From Rhodanobacter glycinis (GTDB lineage: Bacteria; Pseudomonadota; Gammaproteobacteria; Xanthomonadales; Rhodanobacteraceae), in NCBI RefSeq assembly GCF_900114325.1, contig NZ_FOSR01000011.1, positions 44,497 through 108,496 of the forward strand: DNA of 64,000 nucleotides. Reading direction: 5' to 3'. The notes under the pieces were generated by a model. It did no database searches and had not been told where the DNA came from. It saw only the letters and a list, made by a program, of their open reading frames with translations. The translations under genes were made by a program, and so were the position numbers. Shown one piece after another: positions 49,316-59,400 of the stretch; the stretch's first letter is position 1, and each line of letters starts with the position of its first letter.

Positions 49316-50526
49316 GGCTGTTTCTCCTTGCCGGCGTCATCGCTGGAGGCGCTGGACGGGGCCACCACCGCACCGGTGGTCGCCGCATCCGGGCCGGAGT
49401 TCGGCAACGCACGGGCCTTTCCAAACGGCAGGTTGATGATGTTGCGACCGCCCGAGCCGTCGATCACCTTGGGATCATTGGCCAGCACCTTCTCCATCGT
49501 TTCCAGCCACAACCGGCGACGCGTGACTTCCGGCGCCGCCTTGTACTGCGCCAGTATCAGGTCGAACTGCTCGGTGTCACCCTGCGCGCGGGCAATGCGT
49601 GAAGCCTTGTAACCGGCGGCTTCGGCGAGAATGCGTGCAGCATCGCCACGGGCCTGCGGAATCACCTTGCTGGCGTAGGCGCGAGCCTTGTTCTCGGTGC
49701 CCTGCTTGTCTTCGCGCGCGGCGTTCACGTCGTCGAAGGCGTCCTTCACTTCCTGCGGCGGCGCCACGTTCTGGAAGCTCACGTCGGTCACCTGCAGGCC
49801 GATGTCGTAGCCATTCAGGGTGTGCTGGAGGATGTCGCGGGTCTGCTGTTGCAAGGTGTCACCCGACGGGCTTGCCGCTGCCGGAACAGCCGGTTTGACC
49901 ACTGTCGTGGCCGCCACGGCAGCTACGCCCGTGGCGGCACTGGCCGCTACCCCTGCCGTCGCGGCGGCCGCGGCAGCAGCACCCGTCGAGGCGTCGGAAC
50001 CGGTGAGGATGTCGTCCATCGAATGTGAGCCGACCACCGCGCGTACTGCTGCCTCGGCGGCCTCGCGCAAGGTGTCTTCCGGATCACGCGTGGAGAACAG
50101 GAACTTGCGCGCGTCCGAAACCTGGTACTGCACGTTGAAGTTGACCGAAACGATGTTCTCGTCGCTGGTCAGCATGCGCACCTGGTCGGAAACCGAGCGC
50201 ACGTTGGTGGTGGCGACCTTGCTGACCGACTCGATCGGCTGCGGCAACTTGAGGTGGAAGCCCGGCGCCAGCGTGCGGGAATAGTGGCCGAAACGCAGCA
50301 CCACGCCGGACTGGTTGGCACCGATCACCGTATAGCTGCTGAGCAGCAGCCATGCCAGCAGCAGTGCCGCGATGATGGTGAGGATGCCCCCCGGACCATT
50401 GCCGAACTTGCCAAGGTGCTTGCGCAGATTCTTCAGCGTGGCATCCAGCCCCGGCTTGTTGCCGGAGGGACGGTTGTTCTTGTTCCACGGATCACGCTGC
50501 CCGTTGCCGGGTTCGTTCCAGGCCAT
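49312..50526 (-). CDS. hflK: HflK, modulator of FtsH protease, with an Ala-rich insertion
   Basis: 404 residues from ATG 50526 with AAGGAG upstream. The N-terminal MAWNEPGNGQRDPWNKNN is typical, followed by a membrane helix at about residues 48-64 and an SPFH domain. Between residues 177 and 224 (bases 49855-49998), where other HflK proteins go directly from the DxxL region to the helix before the RDILQ segment, there is a low-complexity Ala/Thr/Val-rich insertion of about 45 residues. The reading frame is intact on both sides. Together with HflC it restrains FtsH. Confidence 0.94.
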   Translation of the reverse strand: MAWNEPGNGQRDPWNKNNRPSGNKPGLDATLKNLRKHLGKFGNGPGGILTIIAALLLAWLLLSSYTVIGANQSGVVLRFGHYSRTLAPGFHLKLPQPIESVSKVATTNVRSVSDQVRMLTSDENIVSVNFNVQYQVSDARKFLFSTRDPEDTLREAAEAAVRAVVGSHSMDDILTGSDASTGAAAAAAATAGVAASAATGVAAVAATTVVKPAVPAAASPSGDTLQQQTRDILQHTLNGYDIGLQVTDVSFQNVAPPQEVKDAFDDVNAAREDKQGTENKARAYASKVIPQARGDAARILAEAAGYKASRIARAQGDTEQFDLILAQYKAAPEVTRRRLWLETMEKVLANDPKVIDGSGGRNIINLPFGKARALPNSGPDAATTGAVVAPSSASSDDAGKEKQP

Positions 50527-50696
50527 GGTCAGTCTCCTTGGGGCCGCTGGGAGGCCGGCTGCAACGGCCGGAAAATACTGTGAGCAAATAGGGACATGGT
50601 GGCGACGCGTGATGAGACAAGTACGTGCCCGCACCGGGTCGCGCACAAACATCCGCATTCTACCAGAGCTGGCCGGTCCGCTGCCGCATCGGCGGT

Positions 50697-52085
50697 CTAT
50701 TCGATCGTGCCGAGCAGATCCCGCAAGGAAGACGCGTCGGCATCGCGACCGCCCGCCAGCGAGGCGATCACGCTGCGCGGCGCATCGATGCGCAATTGCC
50801 AGCCGTGTTCGTCCACGACTTCCCCAGCGATGACGCCGGCGGCCTTGAGCTTGGCGTGCAATCGGCCGGCGCTCAGCGGCAAATGCAGCTTGGACTGCAT
50901 GCGGTCACCGCCCAGCAACTCGCCCAGCGCCTGGCGCAGCAGGTCCAGCCCCTGCCCGGTGCCCGCCGACAGCCATACGGTCCGGGGTCGACCCTCACCG
51001 TCCCGATCGATCCGCGGCTGCACCGCCCCCGCCGCAGCCGAAGCCACGCTTTCCTGCGGGATGCGGCCATGGATGCTCGCTTCTTGATCCTCGTCGGCAG
51101 GAATGTCGGCATGAATCATGTCGATCTTGTTCATGATCCGCAGTTGCGGCAGGTCACCCGCGCCAATCTCCTCCAGCACCTGATCCACCACCCGATGCAT
51201 GCGATCGCGCTCCTCGTCGGCGGCATCGCTGACATGCAGCAGCAGGTCGGCGTCGCGGGCTTCGGCCAGGGTGCCGCGAAAGGCGGCGACCAGGTCATGG
51301 GGAAGATCGCGCACGAAACCCACGGTATCGGCCAATACGGCCGGTCCGCAGTCGAGGTCGTCGAGCTTGCGCACGGTCGGGTCGAGCGTGGCGAACAACT
51401 GGTCGGCGGCGTAGACGCCACCGGTGGTCAGTGCATTGAACAGGGTGGATTTGCCGGCGTTGGTGTAACCCACCAGCGCAATGCGCGGCACCGTGTTGCG
51501 CAGGCGCGCACGGCGCTGCTGGCCACGTTGGGTCTGCACCTTTTCCAGCCGTTTGGTGAGCATCTTCACGCGCTCGCCGAGCAGGCGGCGGTCGGTTTCC
51601 AGCTGGGTTTCGCCGGGACCACGGTTGCCGATGGCGCCACCGCGCTGGGCATCCAGATGGGTCCAGCCACGCACCAGCCGGGTAGCCAGGTGCTTGAGCT
51701 GGGCCAGCTCCACTTCCAGCTTGCCTTCGTGCGAACGGGCACGCTGGGCGAAAATGTCGAGAATCAGGCCGGCGCGGTCGACCACGCGTACACCGAGGTG
51801 TTTCTCCAGGTTGCGTTCCTGGACCGGACTGAGCAGGTGGTCCACCAGGATCAGGTCGGCCTCCAGCGCGCGTGCCATCTCGGCCACTTCGTCGACCTTG
51901 CCGCTGCCGATGTAGTAACGCGGATTCGGAACATCGACGCGGGCCGCCAGGCTGCCCAGCACCTCGGCACCGGCGGACTTCGCCAGTTCGGTGAATTCGG
52001 CGGCACGACGCGCGGCGTCGCCCCCTCCGCGGGCATGCGGCAGGACGAGGACGGCGCGTTCGCCTTTCTTTTGTCTATCGAACAG
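50697..52085 (-). CDS. hflX: GTPase HflX (apparent CTG start)
   Basis: Ribosome-associated GTPase that splits stalled ribosomes. The N-terminal HflX domain carries the conserved YYIGSGKVDEVAEMA and the glycine-rich RGGAIGNRGPGETQLETDRR. The G domain has GYTNAGKSTLFN, DTVGFVRDLP and NKID. The conserved family opening MFDR..GEQAVLV appears here as FDRQKKGERAVLVLPHA with CTG directly before the first Phe and a TGA three codons before that, so the only start that gives the full domain is CTG at 52085 (462 residues). GTG 51962 would remove the first 41 conserved residues. Between hfq and hflK. Confidence 0.85.
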   Translation of the reverse strand: MFDRQKKGERAVLVLPHARGGGDAARRAAEFTELAKSAGAEVLGSLAARVDVPNPRYYIGSGKVDEVAEMARALEADLILVDHLLSPVQERNLEKHLGVRVVDRAGLILDIFAQRARSHEGKLEVELAQLKHLATRLVRGWTHLDAQRGGAIGNRGPGETQLETDRRLLGERVKMLTKRLEKVQTQRGQQRRARLRNTVPRIALVGYTNAGKSTLFNALTTGGVYAADQLFATLDPTVRKLDDLDCGPAVLADTVGFVRDLPHDLVAAFRGTLAEARDADLLLHVSDAADEERDRMHRVVDQVLEEIGAGDLPQLRIMNKIDMIHADIPADEDQEASIHGRIPQESVASAAAGAVQPRIDRDGEGRPRTVWLSAGTGQGLDLLRQALGELLGGDRMQSKLHLPLSAGRLHAKLKAAGVIAGEVVDEHGWQLRIDAPRSVIASLAGGRDADASSLRDLLGTIE

Positions 52086-52126
52086 AGCGGATCAACCTTG
52101 GCAATCGTACCGACGGATGATAACGC

Positions 52127-52405
52127 TCAGTCGTCCGCCCCGCTGCTTTCGGGTGAACCTTCGCCACCGCTTTCATGGCCATCGTGGCCATTGCCGACAC
52201 GCACGTTGCGGCTTGGCACCACGGTGGAGATGGCGTGCTTGTAGACCATCTGGCTCACCTGGTTGCGCAACAGCACCACGAACTGGTCGAACGACTCGAC
52301 GGTCCCCTGCAACTTGATGCCATTGACCAGGTAAATGGCCACCGGTACGCGTTCGCGGCGCAGCGCGTTGAGAAACGGATCTTGCAATGACTGCCCTTTG
52401 GACAT
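52127..52405 (-). CDS. hfq: RNA chaperone Hfq
   Basis: Hexameric Sm-like protein that pairs small RNAs with mRNAs. 92 residues. Sm1 is [20 protein letters not shown] and Sm2 contains VYKHAIST, both essentially invariant; the RNA-binding proximal-face residues are kept. The short C-terminal tail is acidic and Gly/Ser-rich ([15 protein letters not shown]), as is common. It lies 41 bases before hflX and 164 bases after miaA, which leaves room for its own promoter. Confidence 0.97.
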   Translation of the reverse strand: MSKGQSLQDPFLNALRRERVPVAIYLVNGIKLQGTVESFDQFVVLLRNQVSQMVYKHAISTVVPSRNVRVGNGHDGHESGGEGSPESSGADD

Positions 52406-52569
52406 TTCTTGTTCTCCCCTGCGGCGGACGGGCCGGAAAAAAGACGCAGCACGTCCCGGCCCAACTCTTTCTTCAGCTCTTTGGAGGAATGTTAACCGTT
52501 TTTAAATCGCGTATGTAAGAAAGCCATTATGCGCTGGCGCACAGATCCGTCGAACACCCGACAGGCCCG

Positions 52570-53517
52570 TCAGATCTCGCCGAAAAACAGCCGTAGCGCG
52601 TCGCTGGCGTACCGTTCCGGATCACCGGCGTCCGGGTCCAGCACGCGGGCATCCAGTTCGCTGCGCAACCAGGTGATCTGCCGTTTCGCCAGTTGCCGGG
52701 TGGCGAAGATGCCGCGGTCACGCATCTGGGCACGATCGCAACGCCCCTCCAGATACTCCCAGGCCTGGCGGTAGCCGACCGCACGAATGGCCGGCAGGTC
52801 GGGATGCAGGTCACCGCGGTGACGCAGCGCAGCCACTTCGTCGAGCAAGCCGTCCGCCAGCATGGTGTCGAAACGGGCCTCGATACGCGCGTGCAAGCTG
52901 GTGCGATCGGCCGGCAGCAGGGCCAGTTTGAGTACCCGCCAGGGAAACGGCTCGCCGCTGCCACCCGACTGCTGTTCGCTCAACGGCAATCCGGTGAGCT
53001 CGATCACCTCCAGCGCTCGCTGCAGGCGTTGCTGGTCGCCGGGACGAATGCGTTGCGCCGCAGGGGGGTCCAGTTCCGCCAGCCGCCGGTGCATCGCATC
53101 CCACCCGATCTCCGCCGCTTGCGCCGCCAGCCGCCCACGCAACCCGGCGTCGGCCGGCGGCAGATTCGACAAACCCCGCTGCAAGGCGCGGAAATACAGC
53201 CCGGTGCCGCCTACCAGCAACGGGACCCTGCCCGCCTCGCCGATACGCTGCATGGCCCCCAATGCGTCGTCACGAAAATCGGCCGCCGAATACGGCTGGC
53301 CCGGGTCGCGGATATCCACCAGTGCATGCGGATGGCGCGCCAGCGTGGCCGCGTCCGGCTTGGCCGTGCCAACGTCCATACCCCGGTAGACCAGCGCAGA
53401 ATCGACGCTGACCAGATCCAGCGGGAAGTGCTCGCGCAAGGCGCAAGCCAGTGCGGTCTTGCCCGACGCAGTGGGACCCATCAGGAAAACGGCAAGCGGA
53501 CGCAGATCGACAGACAT
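52570..53517 (-). CDS. miaA: tRNA dimethylallyltransferase
   Basis: Adds a dimethylallyl group to A37 of tRNAs that read U-starting codons. 315 residues from ATG 53517, which gives the usual N-terminus; the frame extends upstream but the sequence is not conserved. The P-loop is GPTASGKT, followed by SVDSALVYRGMDVGTAKP and the GGTGLYFRAL motif, all intact. It heads the miaA-hfq-hflX-hflK-hflC-yjeT-purA cluster. Confidence 0.95.
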   Translation of the reverse strand: MSVDLRPLAVFLMGPTASGKTALACALREHFPLDLVSVDSALVYRGMDVGTAKPDAATLARHPHALVDIRDPGQPYSAADFRDDALGAMQRIGEAGRVPLLVGGTGLYFRALQRGLSNLPPADAGLRGRLAAQAAEIGWDAMHRRLAELDPPAAQRIRPGDQQRLQRALEVIELTGLPLSEQQSGGSGEPFPWRVLKLALLPADRTSLHARIEARFDTMLADGLLDEVAALRHRGDLHPDLPAIRAVGYRQAWEYLEGRCDRAQMRDRGIFATRQLAKRQITWLRSELDARVLDPDAGDPERYASDALRLFFGEI

Positions 53518-53768
53518 CGATGCATTGTAGCGGCGGGAACTGCCGTTCCACGTCAGTCGCACCGTGTGTCGGAAATGTGACAGACGCTGCCCGCGACCCG
53601 ATGCGGGGCATTCGACCCTGCCCAGTTCACGCATCTGCCGACAAAGTCGCCCCATAACTGGAGTGAGATCACATTTTGGTGACAAGAGCGCGGACCAGGC
53701 CGCCACTCGGCCCAAGTGTTGCTTCATTCTCCGTGATACCGCGGTAGCGGTAGCAAGGGGGATCCACC

Positions 53769-53885
53769 ATGATGAGCACGCCAATCTGGAACAAGAACAA
53801 CCACGGCTTCTGGTTCGCTGTCTGCATCGGAATCAGCGTCGTGTTCGCATTGAGCTACCACCTTCCGCAAAGCCTGATCCACTGA
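53769..53885 (+). CDS. 38-residue single-helix membrane protein
   Basis: Read directly from the sequence: ATG 53769 (a second ATG follows at once) to TGA 53883-53885. AAGGGGG lies seven bases upstream, a strong ribosome-binding site. The product has a short polar N-terminus (MMSTPIWNKNNHG) and one membrane helix (FWFAVCIGISVVFALSYH) with a brief tail. It sits alone in the 450-base gap between the divergent miaA and tdh. No family is recognised; membrane topology is inferred from hydrophobicity. Confidence 0.6.
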   Translation: MMSTPIWNKNNHGFWFAVCIGISVVFALSYHLPQSLIH

Positions 53886-53965
53886 CGGCACCACCAGCCT
53901 GCCCACGCGGCGTTCTATAATCGGCGTTTCCCCGCCCGCCACGCGGGCCAGCCGATGGAATTCCC

Positions 53966-55000
53966 ATGTCGCAGATGATGAAAGCCCTGGTCAAGCGCAA
54001 GCCCGAGCAGGGCATCTGGATGGAAGAGGTGCCGATGCCTCAGGTCGGCCCGAACGAGGTGCTGATCAAGATCGAGAAGACCGCCATTTGCGGTACCGAT
54101 CTGCACATCTACAAGTGGGACGAGTGGAGCCAGCGCGTCATCAAGCCAGGCCTCACCATCGGCCATGAATTCGTCGGTCGCATCGTCGAGATCGGCCCCG
54201 GCGTAACCGGCTACGCCATCGGCGACCGCGTTTCGGCCGAAGGCCACATCGTTTGCGGACATTGCCGCAACTGCCGTGCCGGTCGTCAGCACCTGTGCCC
54301 GAACACCGTCGGCATCGGCGTGAACCGCAACGGCGCGTTCGCCGAGTACATGACCATGCCGGCCTCGAACCTGTGGCCGATCCCGGACCAGATCCCGTCC
54401 GAGCTGGCGGCCTTCTTTGACCCCTACGGCAACGCCGCGCATTGTGCGCTGGAGTTCAACCTGATCGGGGAGGACGTGCTGATTACCGGCGCCGGCCCGA
54501 TCGGCATCATTGCCGCCGGCATCGCCAAGCACGTCGGCGCCCGCAACGTGGTGGTCACCGACGTCAACGACTACCGCCTGAAGCTGGCCGCCGAGATGGG
54601 TGCCACGCGGGTGGTCAACGTGGCCAACGCCTCGCTCAAGGACGTCATGAAGGACCTGCACATGGAAGGCTTCGACGTCGGCCTGGAAATGAGCGGCAAC
54701 CCGCGTGCCTTCAACGACATGCTCGACTGCATGTACCACGGCGGCAAGGTGGCCATGCTCGGCATCCAGCCCAAGGGCGCCGGCATCGACTGGGACCGGG
54801 TGATCTTCAAGGGCCTCACCCTGCAAGGCATCTACGGCCGCAAGATGTACGAGACCTGGTACAAGATGACCCAGATGGTGCTGACCGGCTTCCCGCTGCA
54901 GAAGGCACTGACCCACCAGATCCACATCGACGACTTCCAGAAGGGTTTCGACCTGATGGACGCCGGCCAGTGCGGCAAGGTGGTGTGTTCCTGGTATTGA
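53966..55000 (+). CDS. tdh: L-threonine 3-dehydrogenase
   Basis: Zinc- and NAD-dependent oxidation of threonine to 2-amino-3-ketobutyrate. 344 residues of the medium-chain dehydrogenase family: catalytic zinc region [15 protein letters not shown] and GHEFVG, structural zinc cysteines in [15 protein letters not shown], and the NAD loop [18 protein letters not shown] at the N-terminus leaves ATG 53966 or the internal ATGs as starts. The partner ligase gene kbl usually lies next to it; here it is 5.3 kb downstream in the same direction. Confidence 0.96.
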   Translation: MSQMMKALVKRKPEQGIWMEEVPMPQVGPNEVLIKIEKTAICGTDLHIYKWDEWSQRVIKPGLTIGHEFVGRIVEIGPGVTGYAIGDRVSAEGHIVCGHCRNCRAGRQHLCPNTVGIGVNRNGAFAEYMTMPASNLWPIPDQIPSELAAFFDPYGNAAHCALEFNLIGEDVLITGAGPIGIIAAGIAKHVGARNVVVTDVNDYRLKLAAEMGATRVVNVANASLKDVMKDLHMEGFDVGLEMSGNPRAFNDMLDCMYHGGKVAMLGIQPKGAGIDWDRVIFKGLTLQGIYGRKMYETWYKMTQMVLTGFPLQKALTHQIHIDDFQKGFDLMDAGQCGKVVCSWY

Positions 55001-55073
55001 TGTAGCGACTCGACCGTGCCGGGGCTACTTCACGCTTTGGGCTCGTTATAGTCGCAGCTCTGACGTACAGGGG

Positions 55074-55283
55074 GTGGGGCGGCGGCGGAATTGTTCGCGC
55101 CTGAAAGCGCACAAGCTGGTGCAATGGACACTGGGCTATGTCGCCGTGTCCTTCGCCCTGCTTCCGATACTCGATATCGTGGCGGAGCGCTTCGGCTGGT
55201 CGCAGACGGCGGTGCGTTGTCTGATCATTGCGATGACCTCTGGACTCTTCGTGACGCTGGTGATCGCGTGGTACCCATGGTGA
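55074..55283 (+). pseudogene. N-terminal membrane-anchor fragment of a TPR-type effector protein
   Basis: 69 codons from GTG 55074: a basic start, LKAHKLVQWTLGYVAVSFAL, a second membrane helix and the end IAWYPW followed by TGA. It matches the anchor of a large family of membrane proteins with a TolB-like/cyclase-like middle and C-terminal TPRs, whose anchor runs VQWALAYAAGAWLLLQ through to LAWYHGERGEQ. Removing one C from the CCC run at 55274-55276 restores YHGERGEQ in the right frame, so one extra base has broken it. Confidence 0.75.
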
Positions 55284-56104
55284 GCGTGGCGAGCAAGCTG
55301 CCCAAGGTACGCGCGGAGGCGAACAAGGCGCTGGTGCCGGACCCGCGCAACGTGGAGGCACTGGTGTATCTCGGCAATGCGGATACGACGGAAGGCAAGA
55401 AGGCCGAGGCCGAAACGTATTTCCAGCGCGCGCTGGCGCTCGATCCCAGCAATGCCAACGCACATCTGGATTACGGCAATGTGCTGCCAATGAAACAAAC
55501 GCTGGCGCAGGAACAGGAAGCGGTGCAGCTCGATCCCGACAGCGCCCCCGCGCAGAACAACCTCGCGGTGGCTGAACTGGACATGGGCGAGTACGCGCAG
55601 GCGCTCATCCCTGCGCGGGCGCTGATTCGGCTCGACCCAACCAGCGCGGACAGCGCGATGGGCTTGGCGCTGATTTATTCGCTGCTGCACCGCAACGCCG
55701 AGGCGGTGAAAGCCTTCGACCTCGTCCAGCCCAAGACGGAACTCGCCAAGGCGCTGGTCGCCGCGGGCCAGTTGACCTATCAATCGCTGCTCGAACCCAA
55801 GCTGCGCGCGCAGGCGCTGGCCGCGGTGGATTCGCTGCGCCGGCGCACCGATCTCGATCCCGGCTCCTTGGGCGACGTGATGCAGCTCGAACTGGCGCTG
55901 AGCCAGAATGCCAGCGTGCTGGAACAGTTGCCGAAGAACTGCGCCAGCGCGCCGATCGGCTGCAACGATCTCAGCATCAATCCCGTATATGTGCCGCTAC
56001 ACGGCCAACCACGCTTCCAGGCGCTGGTGAAACAGTACGACACCGTCTCCAAACCCGCCGCCGATTCTGCCGCACCTGCCGCAATGCCCACACCATCACC
56101 GTGA
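55277..56104 (+). CDS. TPR-containing remnant, probably the 3' part of the broken gene
   Basis: 275 codons from ATG 55277, which overlaps the stop of the fragment above. At least two tetratricopeptide repeats are visible (PRNVEALVYLGNADTTEGK and SAPAQNNLAVAELDMGEYAQ, each with the following helix), then a helical tail and a Pro/Ala-rich end. No signal peptide or enzymatic domain is present. Between the membrane anchor and the TPRs the middle of the usual protein is missing, so a deletion as well as the frameshift is likely. Whether it is still expressed is unclear. It sits between tdh and the DUF748 gene. Confidence 0.6.
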   Translation: MVSVASKLPKVRAEANKALVPDPRNVEALVYLGNADTTEGKKAEAETYFQRALALDPSNANAHLDYGNVLPMKQTLAQEQEAVQLDPDSAPAQNNLAVAELDMGEYAQALIPARALIRLDPTSADSAMGLALIYSLLHRNAEAVKAFDLVQPKTELAKALVAAGQLTYQSLLEPKLRAQALAAVDSLRRRTDLDPGSLGDVMQLELALSQNASVLEQLPKNCASAPIGCNDLSINPVYVPLHGQPRFQALVKQYDTVSKPAADSAAPAAMPTPSP

Positions 56105-56418
56105 CGCGTGGCCCCCTTCGGTACGGAAAAGCATCACCGCTCTCCTTCAGCAGTGGTGCATCGGAGTCGGGCCAACTGCCGCAAAGTCATGCTTGCGCAA
56201 GCAGGCATGACCTCGTCGTCGAGTTCAGGGCACTACCTTCAACGGGATGGACTTGACTCTCCGCGATACCTGCATGGCAACAAGACGGCCTACCGCGTCC
56301 CGGCGCCGCGACACCTGATCGCGGTATCTGCGTAAACTTCCCCTGTCCGGCATGGCTGCCGGACAGGGGGAGGCACCGGCGATGCGTGCCGGTTCACGAC
56401 GCTCACGGATACCGCCGC
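56105..56418. other. intergenic region before the DUF748 gene
   Basis: 314 bases. There is an imperfect hairpin GTCATGC...GCATGAC (about 56187-56212) and a perfect 12-bp stem CCCCTGTCCGGC (56340-56351) with its complement (56358-56369) 50 bases before the DUF748 start. The latter could end the TPR transcript. No other gene is seen. Confidence 0.6.
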
Positions 56419-59400
56419 ATGAACGACCCGCACCCATCGGAAGGCTCCCGTCTGGCAGCGGCGCGCGCCAGTGCGCGGCAACTGTATCGTTCGCACCGCC
56501 TGCGCCGAGCCACACTGATCGTCGCCCTCGTGCTGGTCGTGTTCGGCCTGCTTGGCTTCTTCGCCGCACCGCCGATCATCAAGAGCCAGTTGCAGACGCG
56601 GCTCACCGCCCTGCTCGACCGCCCGGTCAGCGTGGCCGCCGTGCACCTCAACCCGTTCACCTTGCGGCTGGAACTGGACAAGCTGCACGTCGCCGACCGC
56701 GACGGCCACTCGCCGTTTGTCGACGTCGATCAGCTGGTGGTCAACGCGTCATGGACTTCGCTATTCCGCATGGCGCCGGTGCTGGACGAGCTCTCGCTGC
56801 AGCATCCGCAATTGCATCTCGCGCGCACCGCGCCGCAGCAGTTCAATTTCTCCGACCTGATCGGGAAATTCACCGGCTCGCCCGCGAAACCCGACAGCAA
56901 ACCGGCGCGCTTCGCGCTGTCCAACATCAGCGTGCACGACGGCGACATCGTGTTCGACGATGCGGTGACGCATGCCAGCCACCAGATCGATCATCTCGAA
57001 CTGGGCATCCCGTTCATCACCAACCTGCCGCACGACACGAACGTGTTCGTGAAGCCCTTGCTGGCGATGACCGTGGACGGCAGTCCGTTGCGCATCGACG
57101 GCCAGACCAAGCCGTTCGCGGACAGCCGCGAGTCGGTGATCAGCTTCACGCTGGATCATCTCGACCTGCCCCGCTATCTCGGCTACGTGCCGGCGTCGCT
57201 GCCAGTGGTGATCCCGAGCGGGCAGCTGTCCGGCCAGTTGGAACTGCATTTCGTGCAGGCCAAGTCCGGGCCGCAAGTGCGACTGGGCGGACAGCTGACA
57301 CTGGACGACTTTGTGCTGACCAACCATGACGGTTCGCCGATCCTCGCGCTCGGCCACGCCAGCGCGGTGCTGGACGACGTGGAGCCGCTGCTGTCGCGTT
57401 ATCACCTCGGTGCGCTGCAGCTGAGCCAGCTGGTGCTGCATTACACGCGCAAGCCCGGCGGTCGCAGCAACTTCGATGCGCTGACCGGCGCCGGCAGCAC
57501 GGCGGGCAAGTCGACCACAACCGAGCCAGCAACCGCCACCGACCTGCGCATCGCCGCACTTGCGTTGCAGAATGACCGCTTCGATTACACCGACGCCACC
57601 GGTCGCAAGCCGGCCACGCTGTCGCTGCAATCCATCAACGGCACGTTGCACAACCTGTCCCTGCTGGCTGCGCCGCCAGCCGTGATCAACCTCGCCGCCC
57701 GGCTCAACGGTGGCAGCATCGGCCTCGATGGCAAGCTGGACCTGGCGAGCAGCCGATATGCCGGCAAGATTGATCTCAAGGGCGTGGCGCTGGCACCGCT
57801 GCTGTCGCTGGCACCACCGCTGTTGAACGCCGAACTGACCAAGGGCACGCTGGACGCCGACGGCCAGTTGCAGGCGGACTGGCGCAAAGCATTCAACCTC
57901 GTGTTGCAACCCGCCATCGTGACGATCAACGACCTCGCGCTCAGCCGGCATGGCCGCACGCCGCTGGCATGGAAGTCGTTGCAAGCCGGCATCCGGCACC
58001 TGGACCTGGCCAGCAGCACGGCGCAGCTCGACCGCGTCACCGTGCATGGCCTGCAGGTGGAGGCACGACGGTTGCATAACGGCGGCATCGACCTCAGTCA
58101 TCTGGTCAGGTCGACGCCAGCATCGACTTCGCACAAGTCGGCACCCGCACCGTCCTGGCACTGGAGCATCGCGCACATCGGCGTGGACACCAGCGCGCTG
58201 ACGCTTACCGATCCGCGCATCAAGGGCCGACGCGGACGTGTCGCGGTCAAGCTCGACAAGCTCAGCGTCGACCATGTCTCGGACAACCTGCACAAGGCGC
58301 TTCAGCTCAACCTCGCCGGCGGGATAGGTCGCGGCAGCTTCCGCGTCGACGGTCGCGTGCGGCCGCAACCGCTGGATGCCGAGTTGCGTGTGCATACCAC
58401 CCGCCTCGACGTGGCCTCACTGCAATCACTCGTTACCGTACCGCTCAACGTGAATCTCACCAGCGCGCTGCTGAGCGCCGATGGCCGGCTGCGCTACCGC
58501 GAGCACCAGCCGCAGGCGCTGATCGACTGGCACGGTCGCGTCACCCTGGGCCGCGTGCGGGTGCAGGACAAGCTCAGCGGCGACGATTTCCTGCGTTGGC
58601 ATTCGCTCAACGCCAGCGGCCTCAACGTGCGCCTGGGCGAGGACATTCCGCACGTAACGGTGGCCGGGCTGGCGCTCAGCGGCTTCTACGCCCGCGTCAT
58701 CGTCAATACGAACGGACGGCTGAACCTGCAGGACGTGGTGGCCAACCCGGCATCGGCACCGGTTTCGGTCACCCAGGTGCAGAAGGCACCCGCGGCACCC
58801 GCTGCGAAGCCACAAGCCGCGCCGGCAACCGCGGCCACGACGGCGGCGCCGGCCGCCGATATCCGGATCGGCCAGATCACCCTCGCGCGCGGCCACCTCA
58901 ACTACACCGACAATTTCATCAAGCCGAATTACACCGCCAACATCACCCAGCTCGACGGCAAGATCGGCGCCTTCGGCACGGCGGGCGGCCCACCGGCCGA
59001 CATGAACCTGCAAGGCCAGCTCGACGACAACGCGCCGGTGGACATCACCGGCACGATCAATCCGCTGGCACCGGTGGCCTTCCTCGACGTGAAGGGCAAG
59101 GCCGACGGCGTGGAACTCACCCATCTGTCGCCCTATTCCGGCAAGTACACCGGCTACCCGATCACCAAGGGCCGGCTGACGATGGATGTGCACTACCAGC
59201 TGGACAACGGCAAGCTCACCGCCGACAACCACATCTTCATCGACCAGCTCACCTTCGGCGACCGCATCAAAGGCCCCGGCATCAGCCACCTGCCGGTGAA
59301 ACTGGCGGTGGCGCTGCTGAAGAACTCACAGGGCCAGATCGACGTACACGTGCCGGTGTCCGGTTCGCTGGACGACCCGAAGTTCAGCGTGGGCAGTCTG

